Below, piece by piece: positions 23,647 to 33,180 of a DNA stretch of 57,235 nucleotides. Below the pieces are notes generated by a model. The model was not told the origin of the DNA. It did not search any database and worked only from the letters and a program-made list of their open reading frames with translations. Position numbers and translations under genes: made by a program. The stretch is taken from NCBI GenBank assembly GCA_017509715.1, contig JAFWOU010000033.1, forward strand, positions 1-57,235, given 5' to 3'. Every line of letters starts with the position of its first letter. The stretch's first letter is position 1. Source of the stretch: Paludibacteraceae bacterium. GTDB taxonomy: Bacteria; Bacteroidota; Bacteroidia; Bacteroidales; Paludibacteraceae.

Positions 23647-24141
23647 ATGGTTAAATTGTTTTTAACAGATGTAGACGGTTGCCTGACCGACGGCGGCATG
23701 TACTATACCGCCGAGGGCGACGCGATGAAGCGCTTCTGCGTGTATGACGGTATGGGCATGAAACGGCTGCAGAAAGCCGGCATACGTTGTGGTATACTGA
23801 CCAGCGAGAACTCCCCCATCGTGCGGGCCCGTGCGGCCAAGTTGGCGCTGGACTACCTGTATCTGGGTGTAGGAAGCCAGGTCAGAGAGGGCAGCCAGAC
23901 CAAGCGCGAAGCCGCCGAAGAGATATGCCGCGAGATGGGCATCCGGATGGAGGAGGTCTGCTTCGTAGGCGATGATATCAACGACATCGACCTGCTGGAG
24001 GCGGTGGGACTGGCATGTTGTCCGCCCAATGCCCGTCCGGAGGTGAAAGCCGTGCAGGGAATTCGTATGCTCAGCACCCCCGGCGGCCAGGGAGCTATCC
24101 GAGAGATCGCTGATGCAATACTCTCGGAAATAAGCAAATGA
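23647..24141 (+). CDS. KdsC-type HAD phosphatase
   Basis: This 164-residue HAD phosphatase has FLTDVDGCLTDGGMYY, the C0-type nucleophile motif, then a GILTSENSPIVRARAAKL segment and FVGDDINDIDLLE. The length fits KDO-8-phosphate phosphatase, and it ends with the short tail typical of the tetrameric family. KDO is needed for lipid A assembly, so KdsC is the best guess. Related Bacteroides enzymes acting on KDN-9-P are also possible, and the ExS pattern after GILTS does not settle it. It is the first gene of a 10-kb plus-strand gene string. A second, more diverged paralogue starts the window at 1-442. Confidence 0.82.
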   Translation: MVKLFLTDVDGCLTDGGMYYTAEGDAMKRFCVYDGMGMKRLQKAGIRCGILTSENSPIVRARAAKLALDYLYLGVGSQVREGSQTKREAAEEICREMGIRMEEVCFVGDDINDIDLLEAVGLACCPPNARPEVKAVQGIRMLSTPGGQGAIREIADAILSEISK

Positions 24142-24161
24142 GAAAATAAGAAAATGCGTAA

Positions 24162-24833
24162 ATGAGAAACATCGCTGTCATATTAGCCGGAGGCACGGGA
24201 AGTCGCATGGGTGGGAAACTACCCAAGCAACTCTTGCCGTTGGAGGATGGACGTACGGTGCTGGAGCATGCGGTGGAGGCATTCGAAAAGGCCGATTGCA
24301 TCGATGAAATCGTGCTGATCATGCACCACGACTGGATCATGGAGGCCGAGCAGATGTGGCTCCGTAACGCCTGGCAGAAAGTGAGTCGTATCCTGCCCGG
24401 CGGCAAAGAACGCTGGGAGTCGAGCGTACTGGCTATCCGGTCGTTCCACGAACAGGGTGACGACATAGCGCTGCTGCTGCACGATGCGGCCCGTCCGTGG
24501 GTGAGCCAGCGCATCCTGTCGGATGTTTGCGAGGCGCTAAAAAGTCATGCAGCCGTGACGGTAGCCGTTCCGATGACCGACACGCTCTACCGCGTAGCAG
24601 ACGGCCAGGTGGTCGATATACCGCTACGCGCGGACTATATGCGTGCCCAGACGCCGCAGGCTTTCCACCTGGGCGTGATACGCGAGGCCTATCGGCGTGC
24701 GCTGGAGACGGGAAATATTGAGGCTACGGACGACTGCGGTATCCTACGCCGCTATATGCCCGAGACGGCTATCTATATCGTAGAGGGCGAGGAGCAGAAC
24801 AAGAAGATAACATACCTGGAAGATATATGCTAA
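24162..24833 (+). CDS. IspD/TarI-family cytidylyltransferase
   Basis: This 223-residue GT-A nucleotidyltransferase has the CTP loop ILAGGTGSRMGGKLPKQLLPL at residues about 7-27. It also has HDAARPWVS, the IspD/TarI substrate-side motif, and AQTPQAFHLGVIREAY followed by ATDDCGIL. IspD makes CDP-methylerythritol in the MEP isoprenoid pathway; TarI-like relatives make CDP-ribitol. The presence of ispH 1.8 kb downstream in the same gene string favours IspD, but the extended LLPLEDGRTVLEHAV segment is also TarI-like. The start lies 20 bp after the KdsC-like stop, and the last 7 bp overlap the porQ start. Confidence 0.78.
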   Translation: MRNIAVILAGGTGSRMGGKLPKQLLPLEDGRTVLEHAVEAFEKADCIDEIVLIMHHDWIMEAEQMWLRNAWQKVSRILPGGKERWESSVLAIRSFHEQGDDIALLLHDAARPWVSQRILSDVCEALKSHAAVTVAVPMTDTLYRVADGQVVDIPLRADYMRAQTPQAFHLGVIREAYRRALETGNIEATDDCGILRRYMPETAIYIVEGEEQNKKITYLEDIC

Positions 24834-25921
24834 AAAGGCATTTATACATAGTATTATTGTTGCTGGCATGCACAGCGCAGGCGCAGTATAAGGGAAGCGG
24901 AACTAGTGTGTTCAACTTCCTGGACCTGCCGGCCTCATCGCGTATCAACGCCTTGGGCGGATCCAACGTGAGTGTGCGCGACGGCGATATATCGATGGGT
25001 ATGTGCAACCCCGCCTTGCTGGGGGAACGCACGGATAAGGTGCTGCAGCTCAATTTCTCATACTACCTGCCGGGCACGATGTTCGGATCGGTGCTGTATG
25101 GTCATAACTTCGGTCGCTCCAAGGTGGAACGGGAGCGCAAGGAAGGTGAACCCGAGAAACCCAACTATTTTGCCGTAGGTATTCACTACCTGGACTACGG
25201 CTACATGCCGTATGCCGATGTGGATGGCAACCTAACGGGCGGTAAGTTCGGGGCAAAGGATATCTTGATCGACGCGATGTATGCCCGTCAACTGGGCCCC
25301 ATGTTCAGCGTCGGAGTAGCGTTGAAACCGGTATATTCTATCTATGAGTCCTACCACTCGTTTGCCCTGGGAGCTGACGTAGGTGCCCATTTCCAGACAC
25401 GCGACAGTACGTTCCAGATGGGACTGGTGCTACGCAACATAGGATGGCAGTTGGTAGGTTTCTACTCTCAGGAAGGCGGAACGAATCATGAGATGCTGCC
25501 GCTCAACCTGGAGTTGGGACTCAATTACCGTTTCAAGCATGCACCGATACGCCTGCATGCTACGTTCCATAACCTGCAGCAATGGAACCTGGGCTATGAG
25601 TGGACAGGCTTGGAGAAGGATGCCACCACGGGTGACATCATTGCCCATGAGGTGAAATGGTACGACATGCTCTTCCGGCATACGATCTTTGCGATCGATA
25701 TCGTGCCGCGGAGTGAGCGCTTCTACCTCACGCTCAGTTACAACCACCGTCGCCGGGCCGAGATGAACCTGAGCGACCAGCGTTCGCTGGCGGGCTTCGG
25801 TATCGGAGCCGGTGTACGGATCAAGCAATGCCGTATAGGGTTTGGTATGTCGCAGTTGACTAAGTCCAACTTCTCGTACCAGGCAAGTATCAGTTTAGAC
25901 ATTAATTCATTACTGAAATGA
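24827..25921 (+). CDS. porQ: Type IX secretion system protein PorQ
   Basis: This 364-residue outer-membrane beta-barrel protein has a signal peptide (MLKRHLYIVLLLLACTAQAQ). The first mature segment, FNFLDLPASSRINALGGSNVSV, is the usual PorQ/PorV-like start. Many alternating strands follow (MFGSVLYGHNFG, YFAVGIHYLDYGYM, GLNYRFKH), and the last strand ends in SISLDINSLLK. PorQ belongs to the attachment part of the T9SS with PorU, PorV and PorZ in Porphyromonas. Its place directly before cmk and ispH is a known Bacteroidota gene order and supports the call. Confidence 0.85.
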   Translation: MLKRHLYIVLLLLACTAQAQYKGSGTSVFNFLDLPASSRINALGGSNVSVRDGDISMGMCNPALLGERTDKVLQLNFSYYLPGTMFGSVLYGHNFGRSKVERERKEGEPEKPNYFAVGIHYLDYGYMPYADVDGNLTGGKFGAKDILIDAMYARQLGPMFSVGVALKPVYSIYESYHSFALGADVGAHFQTRDSTFQMGLVLRNIGWQLVGFYSQEGGTNHEMLPLNLELGLNYRFKHAPIRLHATFHNLQQWNLGYEWTGLEKDATTGDIIAHEVKWYDMLFRHTIFAIDIVPRSERFYLTLSYNHRRRAEMNLSDQRSLAGFGIGAGVRIKQCRIGFGMSQLTKSNFSYQASISLDINSLLK

Positions 25922-25957
25922 GTGCCTCCGGGCACACCGAAATAGAGCCAAGATATT

Positions 25958-26626
25958 ATGAAAAGAATCATTGTAGCGATCGACGGCTATTCGTCGTGCG
26001 GTAAATCGACGGTAGCCAAGACCTTGGCACGCCGGGCCGGGTATACGTATGTGGATACCGGTGCGATGTATCGCGCCGTAGCCCTATGGGCGATGGAGAA
26101 TCAGGCGATGAAACCGGAGGAAATCATTCCTCAACTGGACCGCATTCATGTCTCGTTTATCCAGACCGAGGACGGGCAGCACACCTGCCTCAACGGCCGG
26201 GACGTAGAGCGTGAGATACGTCGTCTGGAGGTAGGCAATGCCGCCTCGCAGATCTCGCAGATCAAGGAGGTACGCGCTTACCTGGTAGCCCTGCAGCAGG
26301 CGATGGGTCGGGAGAAAGGTATCGTGATGGACGGACGTGACATCGGTACGGTGGTCTTCCCCGAGGCCGAACTGAAACTGTTCCTGACCGCCTCTCCGGA
26401 GGTGCGTGCGCAGCGTCGGTACGACGAACTGGTGGAGAAAGGAGAGAAGCCCGACATGGCAGCCGTGCTGGCCGACGTGAACGAACGTGACTACCGCGAC
26501 ACGCATCGTGCCGAGTCGCCACTGCGTCAGGCAGAGGATGCCAAGGTGGTGGATAACAGCCACCTGACGCGCGAAGAACAAATGGAAGTCATTTACGACC
26601 TTTTCAAAGAAGCAATTGATCGTTGA
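25958..26626 (+). CDS. cmk: Cytidylate kinase
   Basis: This 222-residue (d)CMP kinase has a P-loop IDGYSSCGKSTVAK at residues 8-21, then YVDTGAMYRAVALWA, the CMP-binding segment. VMDGRDIGTVVFPEAELKLFLTAS is the conserved central block, and RRYDELVEKG with DRDxxR-like ERDYRDTHRAESPL forms the lid. It phosphorylates CMP and dCMP, recycling the CMP released by CMP-sugar transferases. The stop overlaps the ispH start by 11 bp. Confidence 0.95.
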   Translation: MKRIIVAIDGYSSCGKSTVAKTLARRAGYTYVDTGAMYRAVALWAMENQAMKPEEIIPQLDRIHVSFIQTEDGQHTCLNGRDVEREIRRLEVGNAASQISQIKEVRAYLVALQQAMGREKGIVMDGRDIGTVVFPEAELKLFLTASPEVRAQRRYDELVEKGEKPDMAAVLADVNERDYRDTHRAESPLRQAEDAKVVDNSHLTREEQMEVIYDLFKEAIDR

Positions 26627-27518
26627 GATTGATCCACATAGCGGGTTCTGCTTTGGCGTAACGAGTGCGATTCGCAAAGCAGAGGAGGAGCTGCAGCGCG
26701 GAGAGCTGTGCTGCTTGGGGGATATTGTGCACAACGGGCAGGAGTGTGCGCGGCTGGAGGAGAAAGGACTGCGGACCATCGACTATGACGATCTCAGAAC
26801 CTTGCACCATGCACGTGTTTTGCTGCGTGCCCACGGCGAACCGCCCGGCACCTACTGGATAGCCGAGCAACGCGGCATAGAGATCATCGACGCGACCTGT
26901 CCGGTGGTGAAAAAACTGCAGGACCGCATCCGTACCTGTTATGAGCAGCACCGCATGGACGAACCGCAGCCGCCGCAGATCGTGATATATGGTAAGCGCG
27001 GTCATGCCGAAGTGATCGGTCTGCAGGGCCAGACCAACGATACGGCCCTGGTGATCGAATCGGCCGATGAAATCGGTAAAATCAACTTCTCGCGACCGAT
27101 CTATCTCTTCTCGCAGACCACGAAGTCGGTAGAGGGATTTCAGCAACTGGTGAAGGCCATAGAAGAGGCTATCAGCCGTCAGAAGTCGGCAGTCAGGCTG
27201 GAGGCACATGATACAATATGCCGAAGCGTAGCGAATCGCGTGAAGCAACTAGAGGAGTTTGCGCGGGCGCATGAGGTGGTGATTTTCGTTGGAGGCAAGA
27301 AGAGCAGCAATGCTAAAGTGCTGTACGGGCACTGCCGCGCTGCCAATGAGCGCACCTGGTTTGTGAGCAACGAAGAGGAACTGACCAACGAGATGCTCGC
27401 GGCATGCAGCGAAGCGGAGCATGTCGGCATATGTGGCGCCACGAGTACGCCGTTATGGCTTATGGAACGATGTAAAGAACGAATAGAGATATGGAATACA
27501 ACAAAATCAAAACAGTAG
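26616..27518 (+). CDS. ispH: 4-hydroxy-3-methylbut-2-enyl diphosphate reductase
   Basis: This 300-residue iron-sulfur enzyme performs the last MEP-pathway step, giving IPP and DMAPP. The three cluster cysteines are C12 (SGFCFGV), C95 (DATCP) and C202 (DTICRSV). HN (39-40) and HGEPP (73-77) fit the substrate pocket. The start must be the TTG at 26616: it gives [15 protein letters not shown], matching the family, and no ATG is available before the first cysteine. It overlaps cmk by 11 bp and pfkA by 28 bp, so expression is coupled. Confidence 0.95.
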   Translation: MIVEIDPHSGFCFGVTSAIRKAEEELQRGELCCLGDIVHNGQECARLEEKGLRTIDYDDLRTLHHARVLLRAHGEPPGTYWIAEQRGIEIIDATCPVVKKLQDRIRTCYEQHRMDEPQPPQIVIYGKRGHAEVIGLQGQTNDTALVIESADEIGKINFSRPIYLFSQTTKSVEGFQQLVKAIEEAISRQKSAVRLEAHDTICRSVANRVKQLEEFARAHEVVIFVGGKKSSNAKVLYGHCRAANERTWFVSNEEELTNEMLAACSEAEHVGICGATSTPLWLMERCKERIEIWNTTKSKQ

Positions 27519-28477
27519 GTGTATTGACCTCGGGAGGCGATGCACCGGGAATGAATGCCGCCATACGCGCCGTGACACGTGCAGCTATCGGCCAGGGCAT
27601 TCGTGTCAAGGCCATCTATCGCGGCTACAAGGGCCTGATAGACGGAGAAGTAGTAGAATTCTCTACGCAAGATGTATCCGGTATTATCCAGCGTGGCGGT
27701 ACGATCCTGAAATCGGCTCGCTGCAAGGAGTTTCAAACGCCGGAAGGACGTCAGCAGGCCTACGAGACTATCCTCAAGGAGCAGATCGACGCCCTCATCG
27801 TTATCGGAGGTGATGGTACGTTCACGGGCGGACGGCTGTTTGCCCAAGAGTATGACGTACCGGTGATTGGTCTGCCGGGCACGATAGATAATGACCTGTG
27901 GGGCACCGACGCCACCATCGGTTACGATACCTCGCTCAGTACGATCACGGAGTGCATTGACAAGCTTCGCGACACGGCTACTTCGCATGAGCGCGTTTTC
28001 TTGGTAGAGGTAATGGGGCGCAATGCCGGTTTTCTGACGCTCAACGCCGCTATAGCAGGCGGTTGCGAAGCCGCCATCATCCCGGAGCGCGCATCGGTGA
28101 AAGAGCAGCTGGAGGATGCCATTGGCAACGGCCGTCGCAAGTCGAAGAACTCCTCCATCGTGCTCGTCCAGGAGCATGCTGTAGAGGGCGGTGCCAAGAC
28201 GGTAGCCGAGATGATTGAGAAGGAGCACCCCGAGTACTCCACGCGCGTGACCGTGCTGGGTCATCTGCAGCGCGGCGGTAGTCCGACGGCCTACGACCGT
28301 ATTCTGGCTTCGCGCATGGGCGCAGCCGCTATCCAGGCATTGCAAGACGGTCAGCGCAACGTGATGATAGGTATCCAGAACGACGATATCGTCCTCGTGC
28401 CGCTCAGCAAGGCCATCCATCAGAAGAAGGACATCAAGGAAGACTCCTGGCAAGCCCTGCAAACGCTTAGTATCTAA
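27491..28477 (+). CDS. pfkA: ATP-dependent 6-phosphofructokinase
   Basis: This 328-residue enzyme phosphorylates fructose 6-phosphate in glycolysis. [18 protein letters not shown] is the ATP-binding start, and GGDGTFTGG (106-114) has Gly where PPi-dependent forms have Asp, which favours ATP. The catalytic segment [12 protein letters not shown] and the later [12 protein letters not shown] and [14 protein letters not shown] segments are intact. It overlaps ispH and ends 3 bp before the first gene of the TPR cassette. Confidence 0.95.
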   Translation: MEYNKIKTVGVLTSGGDAPGMNAAIRAVTRAAIGQGIRVKAIYRGYKGLIDGEVVEFSTQDVSGIIQRGGTILKSARCKEFQTPEGRQQAYETILKEQIDALIVIGGDGTFTGGRLFAQEYDVPVIGLPGTIDNDLWGTDATIGYDTSLSTITECIDKLRDTATSHERVFLVEVMGRNAGFLTLNAAIAGGCEAAIIPERASVKEQLEDAIGNGRRKSKNSSIVLVQEHAVEGGAKTVAEMIEKEHPEYSTRVTVLGHLQRGGSPTAYDRILASRMGAAAIQALQDGQRNVMIGIQNDDIVLVPLSKAIHQKKDIKEDSWQALQTLSI

Positions 28478-28480
28478 CAC

Positions 28481-29419
28481 ATGCGATATATACCGTGGTT
28501 CATAGCCTTGTTGTGTAGCATCCTGACGGTAGCGACCGTGGCTGCCAAGCGACCTCAGTCAGACGTAGAACGCCTGACGCAGGCGGTGGCAAAGAGTCCG
28601 GGAGATATGGGGCTGCGTTGCCAATTGGTGGAAGCACTGCTGGTAGCCGGCGATACGACAGCGGCCAACGAGGCACTGCGCTATGCGATGAAGATCGAGG
28701 AGACAGGTTGCCTCAGTATGCAAAAAGCACGAATGAGTCTCGCCACAGGAGATATACCGGGGGCAGCACGTTGTGGTGCCCGGGCGATCAAGGCCGGCCT
28801 AATGCCCGACGAGGATAGCCTGATCTACCGATTGGATAGCCTGTCGCAAGGGGCCGTGAGTATGTATGTACGGCAACTGAGCAACACCGACAAGCAGAAT
28901 TCGACGCTCTGGAAGGGACTCGGACAACTGGCGCAGCATCAGCAGGATAGCACTGCTGCCGTCGGCTATTACGAGACGGCTTTTCGTCTGGGCGACTCGA
29001 CGGTGCTGGAGGCGCTGGAAGCGCTGCGTACCCGGCAACTGACCGATTCGGTCACGGACACCGTCTTCGCGGAGATACCCTATACCCGGCAGGGTAAGAC
29101 CTTGGGACTGCGCGGCCAGGCCAACGGGCTCGCCATACGTATCACGCTGGACACGACTGCCACGCGCAGCACCATCTCGGGCGTAGAGACCAAGTTCATG
29201 CTCAAGAACGAGTACCTCTCGGAGAGCGATATCCGCGAGAACAATACCGCCGTGGTCATCCATAGTCTGACCTTGAGCGACAGCGTCGTACTGCAGGACG
29301 TGCTCCTGCATCATCGGGCGCACCAGGAGCAACCTATCATCCTCTGCCTGCGTGACCTAGAAGCCTTGGGACGCGTACGGATCAACGAGCAGAAACGCGT
29401 GCTGGAAATCAGGCGTTAA
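28481..29419 (+). CDS. Secreted TPR protein with degenerate retropepsin-like domain
   Basis: This is a 312-residue exported protein. It has a signal peptide (ending near ATVAAK) and TPR-like helices at about 25-190. A C-terminal domain at about 198-312 is clearly related to the retropepsin domain of the gene at 31129: both share TKFMLKNEYL/ANFMLKNGYL just after the active-site position. Here the catalytic Asp-Thr-Gly is Asp224-Thr-Thr (LDTTATRSTIS). The flap-side segment is shortened by about 10 residues and the Leu-Leu-Gly motif is replaced by IILCL. The domain should therefore be protease-dead and may bind or regulate instead. It starts 3 bp after pfkA and is the first of four exported genes in a row. 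Confidence 0.78.
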   Translation: MRYIPWFIALLCSILTVATVAAKRPQSDVERLTQAVAKSPGDMGLRCQLVEALLVAGDTTAANEALRYAMKIEETGCLSMQKARMSLATGDIPGAARCGARAIKAGLMPDEDSLIYRLDSLSQGAVSMYVRQLSNTDKQNSTLWKGLGQLAQHQQDSTAAVGYYETAFRLGDSTVLEALEALRTRQLTDSVTDTVFAEIPYTRQGKTLGLRGQANGLAIRITLDTTATRSTISGVETKFMLKNEYLSESDIRENNTAVVIHSLTLSDSVVLQDVLLHHRAHQEQPIILCLRDLEALGRVRINEQKRVLEIRR

Positions 29420-29445
29420 CCTACGAAACATAATAACAACCCTAT

Positions 29446-31107
29446 ATGAAACGATTCTTTCTACTGCTTCTTTTGTGCTGCAGCCTGCCGATGGCAACGA
29501 TGGCTAAGAGCCCAAAAGACTCTTACTACTTCCAGCGTGCCGTAGAGGCCATGGAGAGTGGTGATAACGAGACAGCCATCCGCTACCTGTCGGAGGAGCT
29601 GGACCAGCACCCCACCAACGGTTATGCCCATACGATGGTAGCCTATATATGCTACGAGTTGGATAGTTATGGCAACACCCTGGAGTACGCGCAGAAAGCC
29701 CTGAAACATCTGCCTAAGTCCGAACATACCATGCGCGCGGTAACCTATCGCCTGCTGGGTCAACTCTATCTCATGGCCAAGGACACCGCACGCACCATCA
29801 GCTATATGGAACTGGCGCAGAAGGAGATGCCGCGGGAAGAGGAGAATTACAACTGGCTGATCCGGCAATGCGAGCAACGCAGTGACAAGGAAGGCATCAT
29901 GCGCTACGCGCAGCTGTTCCTCAAGAACGCGCCTAAGATGCCGGAAGCCCATATGGCTATGGCCCGTGCCTACTGCCTGAGGGAGCAGTATGAGGAGGCG
30001 CTGCGCTATTGCGACCAGGCCATCCGCCTCTCCGAACCCAAAAGCGAGGAGCGGGGTTATGCGCACATCATACGCACGAAAGTGTTGCTCCGAGCCAAAC
30101 GTCCGCACGAAGCCTTGGCCGACATGATGCAGGCTACGCGGATTGGTACATGGAGCGAGACCGACGAACTGATGACGCAGTTGAGCGACACCATCGCCCC
30201 CGCCCTCATCGACTCGCTCATCGCCATACAGCAGGAGCAGCCGGATAAGATACTATGGCCTATCTGCCTGTTTGACACCTACCGCCAGCAACATGACTAC
30301 GAGAAGGCGATAGAGACGGGTTTTGCCATCCTGCCCAAGCTCAACCACCCGTCAATCGTCTATACCACCGCCGGTATGCTGGAGCACTATATGGGTGATC
30401 CGGAACTGGCCGAACGTATGCTGCTCAAGCAGCTAAAAACCGACTCCACCTCCGCCGGCACCTACATGCGCTTGTTGGAACTGTATGCCGAGACGGGACG
30501 TTATACTGAGGCTTTCCGCATGGCCGACCAGGTGCTGACATACGATCCCACCGACTTCCAGAAGGCGGCCGCCTACCGGCTACGCGGCCGGACGCATCAG
30601 TTGCGCCACGAATACGACGAGGCCATCGAGGACTTTATGGTCAGCATGATAGCCGATCCGGTGGATAAAGATTTCTGGTTTCGCATCGGTATGCTATACG
30701 GACTGCAGGGCGACACGGCCAAGCAGGCTGCTGCCTTTAAGCAGGGACGGCAAGCCTATGCCGCTCAGGGCGAGGAGCTACCCGCTACTGCCTATATAGC
30801 GATGGGTGATACCCTGGCTGCCTACGAAGCTGCCCGGACGATGGTGAAGGACGAACGGGATCCGGAGGACCAGTACAACCGGGCTTGTATCCTTGCCCAA
30901 ACGGGTCATCACGAAGAGGCTATCAGCACCTTGCGCCGTTCGCTGGAGTGCGGATTCAGCAATTTCTACCATATCGCTTGGGATCCCGACTTGGACAGCC
31001 TGAGAGAGTTGCCGGAATTCGTGGCGTTGATCAATGAGTTCAAGCAACTGGCCGAGCAACGCAAGCAGCGGCTCCACGAGCGTATAGATACCGACCTGAA
31101 CTACTAA
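29446..31107 (+). CDS. Exported tetratricopeptide-repeat protein
   Basis: This 553-residue protein has a signal peptide (MKRFFLLLLLCCSLPMATMA) and TPR repeats along nearly the whole length. Clear repeat helices include YYFQRAVEAMESGDNETAIRYL (starting near residue 26), EALRYCDQAIRLS and YDEAIEDFMVSMIADP. The C-terminus (HEEAISTLRRSLECGF...WDPDLDSLRELPEF) is a final TPR-like pair. The N-terminal 60 residues are paralogous to the retropepsin protein encoded downstream (SYYFQRA in both). It has no protease domain. It sits 26 bp after the first cassette gene and 21 bp before the next. TPR proteins of this type act as scaffolds in the periplasm; the partner is unknown. Confidence 0.82.
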   Translation: MKRFFLLLLLCCSLPMATMAKSPKDSYYFQRAVEAMESGDNETAIRYLSEELDQHPTNGYAHTMVAYICYELDSYGNTLEYAQKALKHLPKSEHTMRAVTYRLLGQLYLMAKDTARTISYMELAQKEMPREEENYNWLIRQCEQRSDKEGIMRYAQLFLKNAPKMPEAHMAMARAYCLREQYEEALRYCDQAIRLSEPKSEERGYAHIIRTKVLLRAKRPHEALADMMQATRIGTWSETDELMTQLSDTIAPALIDSLIAIQQEQPDKILWPICLFDTYRQQHDYEKAIETGFAILPKLNHPSIVYTTAGMLEHYMGDPELAERMLLKQLKTDSTSAGTYMRLLELYAETGRYTEAFRMADQVLTYDPTDFQKAAAYRLRGRTHQLRHEYDEAIEDFMVSMIADPVDKDFWFRIGMLYGLQGDTAKQAAAFKQGRQAYAAQGEELPATAYIAMGDTLAAYEAARTMVKDERDPEDQYNRACILAQTGHHEEAISTLRRSLECGFSNFYHIAWDPDLDSLRELPEFVALINEFKQLAEQRKQRLHERIDTDLNY

Positions 31108-31128
31108 CCCTGAATTGTCTCAACCGTT

Positions 31129-33171
31129 ATGAAAAAGATCATATTCCTACTGGCGTTCGCCTGCAGCCTACAGATAGTATCCGCCGCCAAGGGCGATTCC
31201 TACTATTTTCAGCGTGCCGAAGAGGCCTATAGCAACAATGAATTCGACGAGTGTCTTCGTTTCTGTCAGGAGGGTGTCTCGACCAACCCGCGTGACGGCA
31301 AGTGTTGGGCGGTCATTGCCGAGATCTACTCCAAGCAGCGTTATGGCCGTTACGGCGAAGCCCTGGAGGCAGCCGATCGGGCGCTCAGTGTGCTGCCGAA
31401 GAAAGAGACCTACTGGCGCGCTTTCACGCATTGTATTCGCGGCGACGTGTTCTATAAGATAGGTGATCTGAAGGCTTCGAAGCAGGCCTACCGCGAAGGC
31501 GTGGCCCTGCAGCCGGACAATACCAAGTTTCTCTACTCCCTGGCCGATGTATGCGTGGGGTTGAAGGAGTACGACGAGGCGCTGGGCTACTACCAGCGGG
31601 TGGTAGATATCAGTCCGCGCATGGTCTATGTCTATGGCGACATGGCTATGGCGCACTACCTGGCGGGTAACCGCGAGGAGGCGCAGCGCTATGCCGACCT
31701 GACCAACGCCCTCTCGTCGGGCGAGAACTGCATATGCCATCAGGTGCTGTCGCGCCTGGCGCTCGACCGTGGTGATCAGGGTCTGGCGTGCCGGGAAGCG
31801 GCCGAGGCGATGTTCTGCAACGAGAGTTGGTGCGACGAGGCCGACACGCTCAACCGCAGCTGCCCGGACCTGCTGCTGGCGGCTATCCGCTACGAGGTGA
31901 GCAAGGCGCCCACTTCGGCTGAGACGGCCAGTACGGCAGCTATCTGCTGCTTTAAGATGCGCCGGTACTATGAGTGTCTGTACTACCTGCATCGCAAGAT
32001 GACGTTCTCCACCTCACCCGAAGATGTCTATCGCGACCTGGCCATCGTCTATGACGAGATAGAGGCCTACGACGAAGCCAAGCGTTATTGCCAGCTGGTG
32101 CAGGAGAAGGACTCCGATTCCGGTGTATGGCTCAACCTGGCTACCGTAGCCCGTCGACAGGGTCAGTTCCGCGAAGCCATCCCGCTCTTCCGCCGTGCGC
32201 TGCAGGACGATCCTACGCAGGGTATGCTCTACTACTGGATTGCACGTTGCCATATGGAACAGGGCGACTATGCGGCGGCACACAGTGCACTGGATTCAGC
32301 CCAGGTGCTTATCGAGGAGGAGTGGACCGTCAGCATGCTGCAGACCCGCGCCTGGATCTATCGTCTCCAGGGCGACGAGGCGAAGCTGGCGGAGACGCTC
32401 AGGCAGATACAACGTCAGACCGTGTCCGAAGACCAACCCGATAGGGACTATATGACCTACGCGCTCCGGGACGATACCGCAGCGCTCCGGCAGGCCTACG
32501 ACTCGCTCATGCGCATCACGCCGGACGACGTGGACCAACTGCTGACGCTCGCCAGTTCGTACGCCCTCATCGGGGATCGGGAGCATACCGTGGCGCTGCT
32601 CCATCGACATATGGAGCTGGGCGGCCACAGCTTGCGCGCGGTACAGCCTACCCGGCGTTATGCTTTCCTCCGGAACGATCCGGAGTGGCAGGCACTGCTG
32701 CGTCAGTATGAGACCCAATTGTTGGAGGACATGACAGCCCTACAAGCACGTCTGGGTGGTCCGCAGACATCGGAGCAGAGCGTCACCGAACTGCCGTTCA
32801 CCAAGGAGGGCGGCGTTTGTCGCGTGAAGTGCACGATCAATGGCCTGCCGCTCTACTTTGTATTTGATACGGGTGCGGCCGATGTGTCGATCTCGAGCGT
32901 AGAAGCCAACTTCATGCTCAAGAACGGTTACCTGACCAATGCCGATTTCCTGGGCAAGCAGAACTACGTGACCGCTACGGGTGAAATACACGAGGGCACG
33001 ATCATCAACCTGCGTGAACTGCGCGTGGGCGATGTGGTGCTGCGGGATATCAAGGCCAGCGTGGTGAAGAACCAGTCGGCGCCGCTGCTGTTGGGCCAGA
33101 GTTGTTTCCAGCGATTTGGTACGCTGGAGGTAGACAACGAGGCGCAAGTGATACGCTTCATCATGAGATAA
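31129..33171 (+). CDS. Exported TPR protein with active-looking retropepsin (aspartyl protease) domain
   Basis: This 680-residue protein has a signal peptide (ending near VSAAKG), about 12 TPR-like repeats at 24-540, and a C-terminal retropepsin-like domain at about 555-680. The catalytic motif FDTGAADVSIS has Asp580, and the second hallmark LLLGQSCFQRFGTLEVD is present. One such domain per chain means the enzyme should work as a dimer, like retroviral proteases (family knowledge). Several TPRs contain Cys pairs (CLRFCQEGV, ENCICHQV, CCFKMRRYYECLYY), which could form disulfides in the periplasm. The domain is homologous to the dead copy at 28481, so the pair arose by duplication. The substrate is unknown; processing of exported or outer-membrane proteins is a guess. 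Confidence 0.8.
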   Translation: MKKIIFLLAFACSLQIVSAAKGDSYYFQRAEEAYSNNEFDECLRFCQEGVSTNPRDGKCWAVIAEIYSKQRYGRYGEALEAADRALSVLPKKETYWRAFTHCIRGDVFYKIGDLKASKQAYREGVALQPDNTKFLYSLADVCVGLKEYDEALGYYQRVVDISPRMVYVYGDMAMAHYLAGNREEAQRYADLTNALSSGENCICHQVLSRLALDRGDQGLACREAAEAMFCNESWCDEADTLNRSCPDLLLAAIRYEVSKAPTSAETASTAAICCFKMRRYYECLYYLHRKMTFSTSPEDVYRDLAIVYDEIEAYDEAKRYCQLVQEKDSDSGVWLNLATVARRQGQFREAIPLFRRALQDDPTQGMLYYWIARCHMEQGDYAAAHSALDSAQVLIEEEWTVSMLQTRAWIYRLQGDEAKLAETLRQIQRQTVSEDQPDRDYMTYALRDDTAALRQAYDSLMRITPDDVDQLLTLASSYALIGDREHTVALLHRHMELGGHSLRAVQPTRRYAFLRNDPEWQALLRQYETQLLEDMTALQARLGGPQTSEQSVTELPFTKEGGVCRVKCTINGLPLYFVFDTGAADVSISSVEANFMLKNGYLTNADFLGKQNYVTATGEIHEGTIINLRELRVGDVVLRDIKASVVKNQSAPLLLGQSCFQRFGTLEVDNEAQVIRFIMR

Positions 33172-33180
33172 GAAAAGAAA

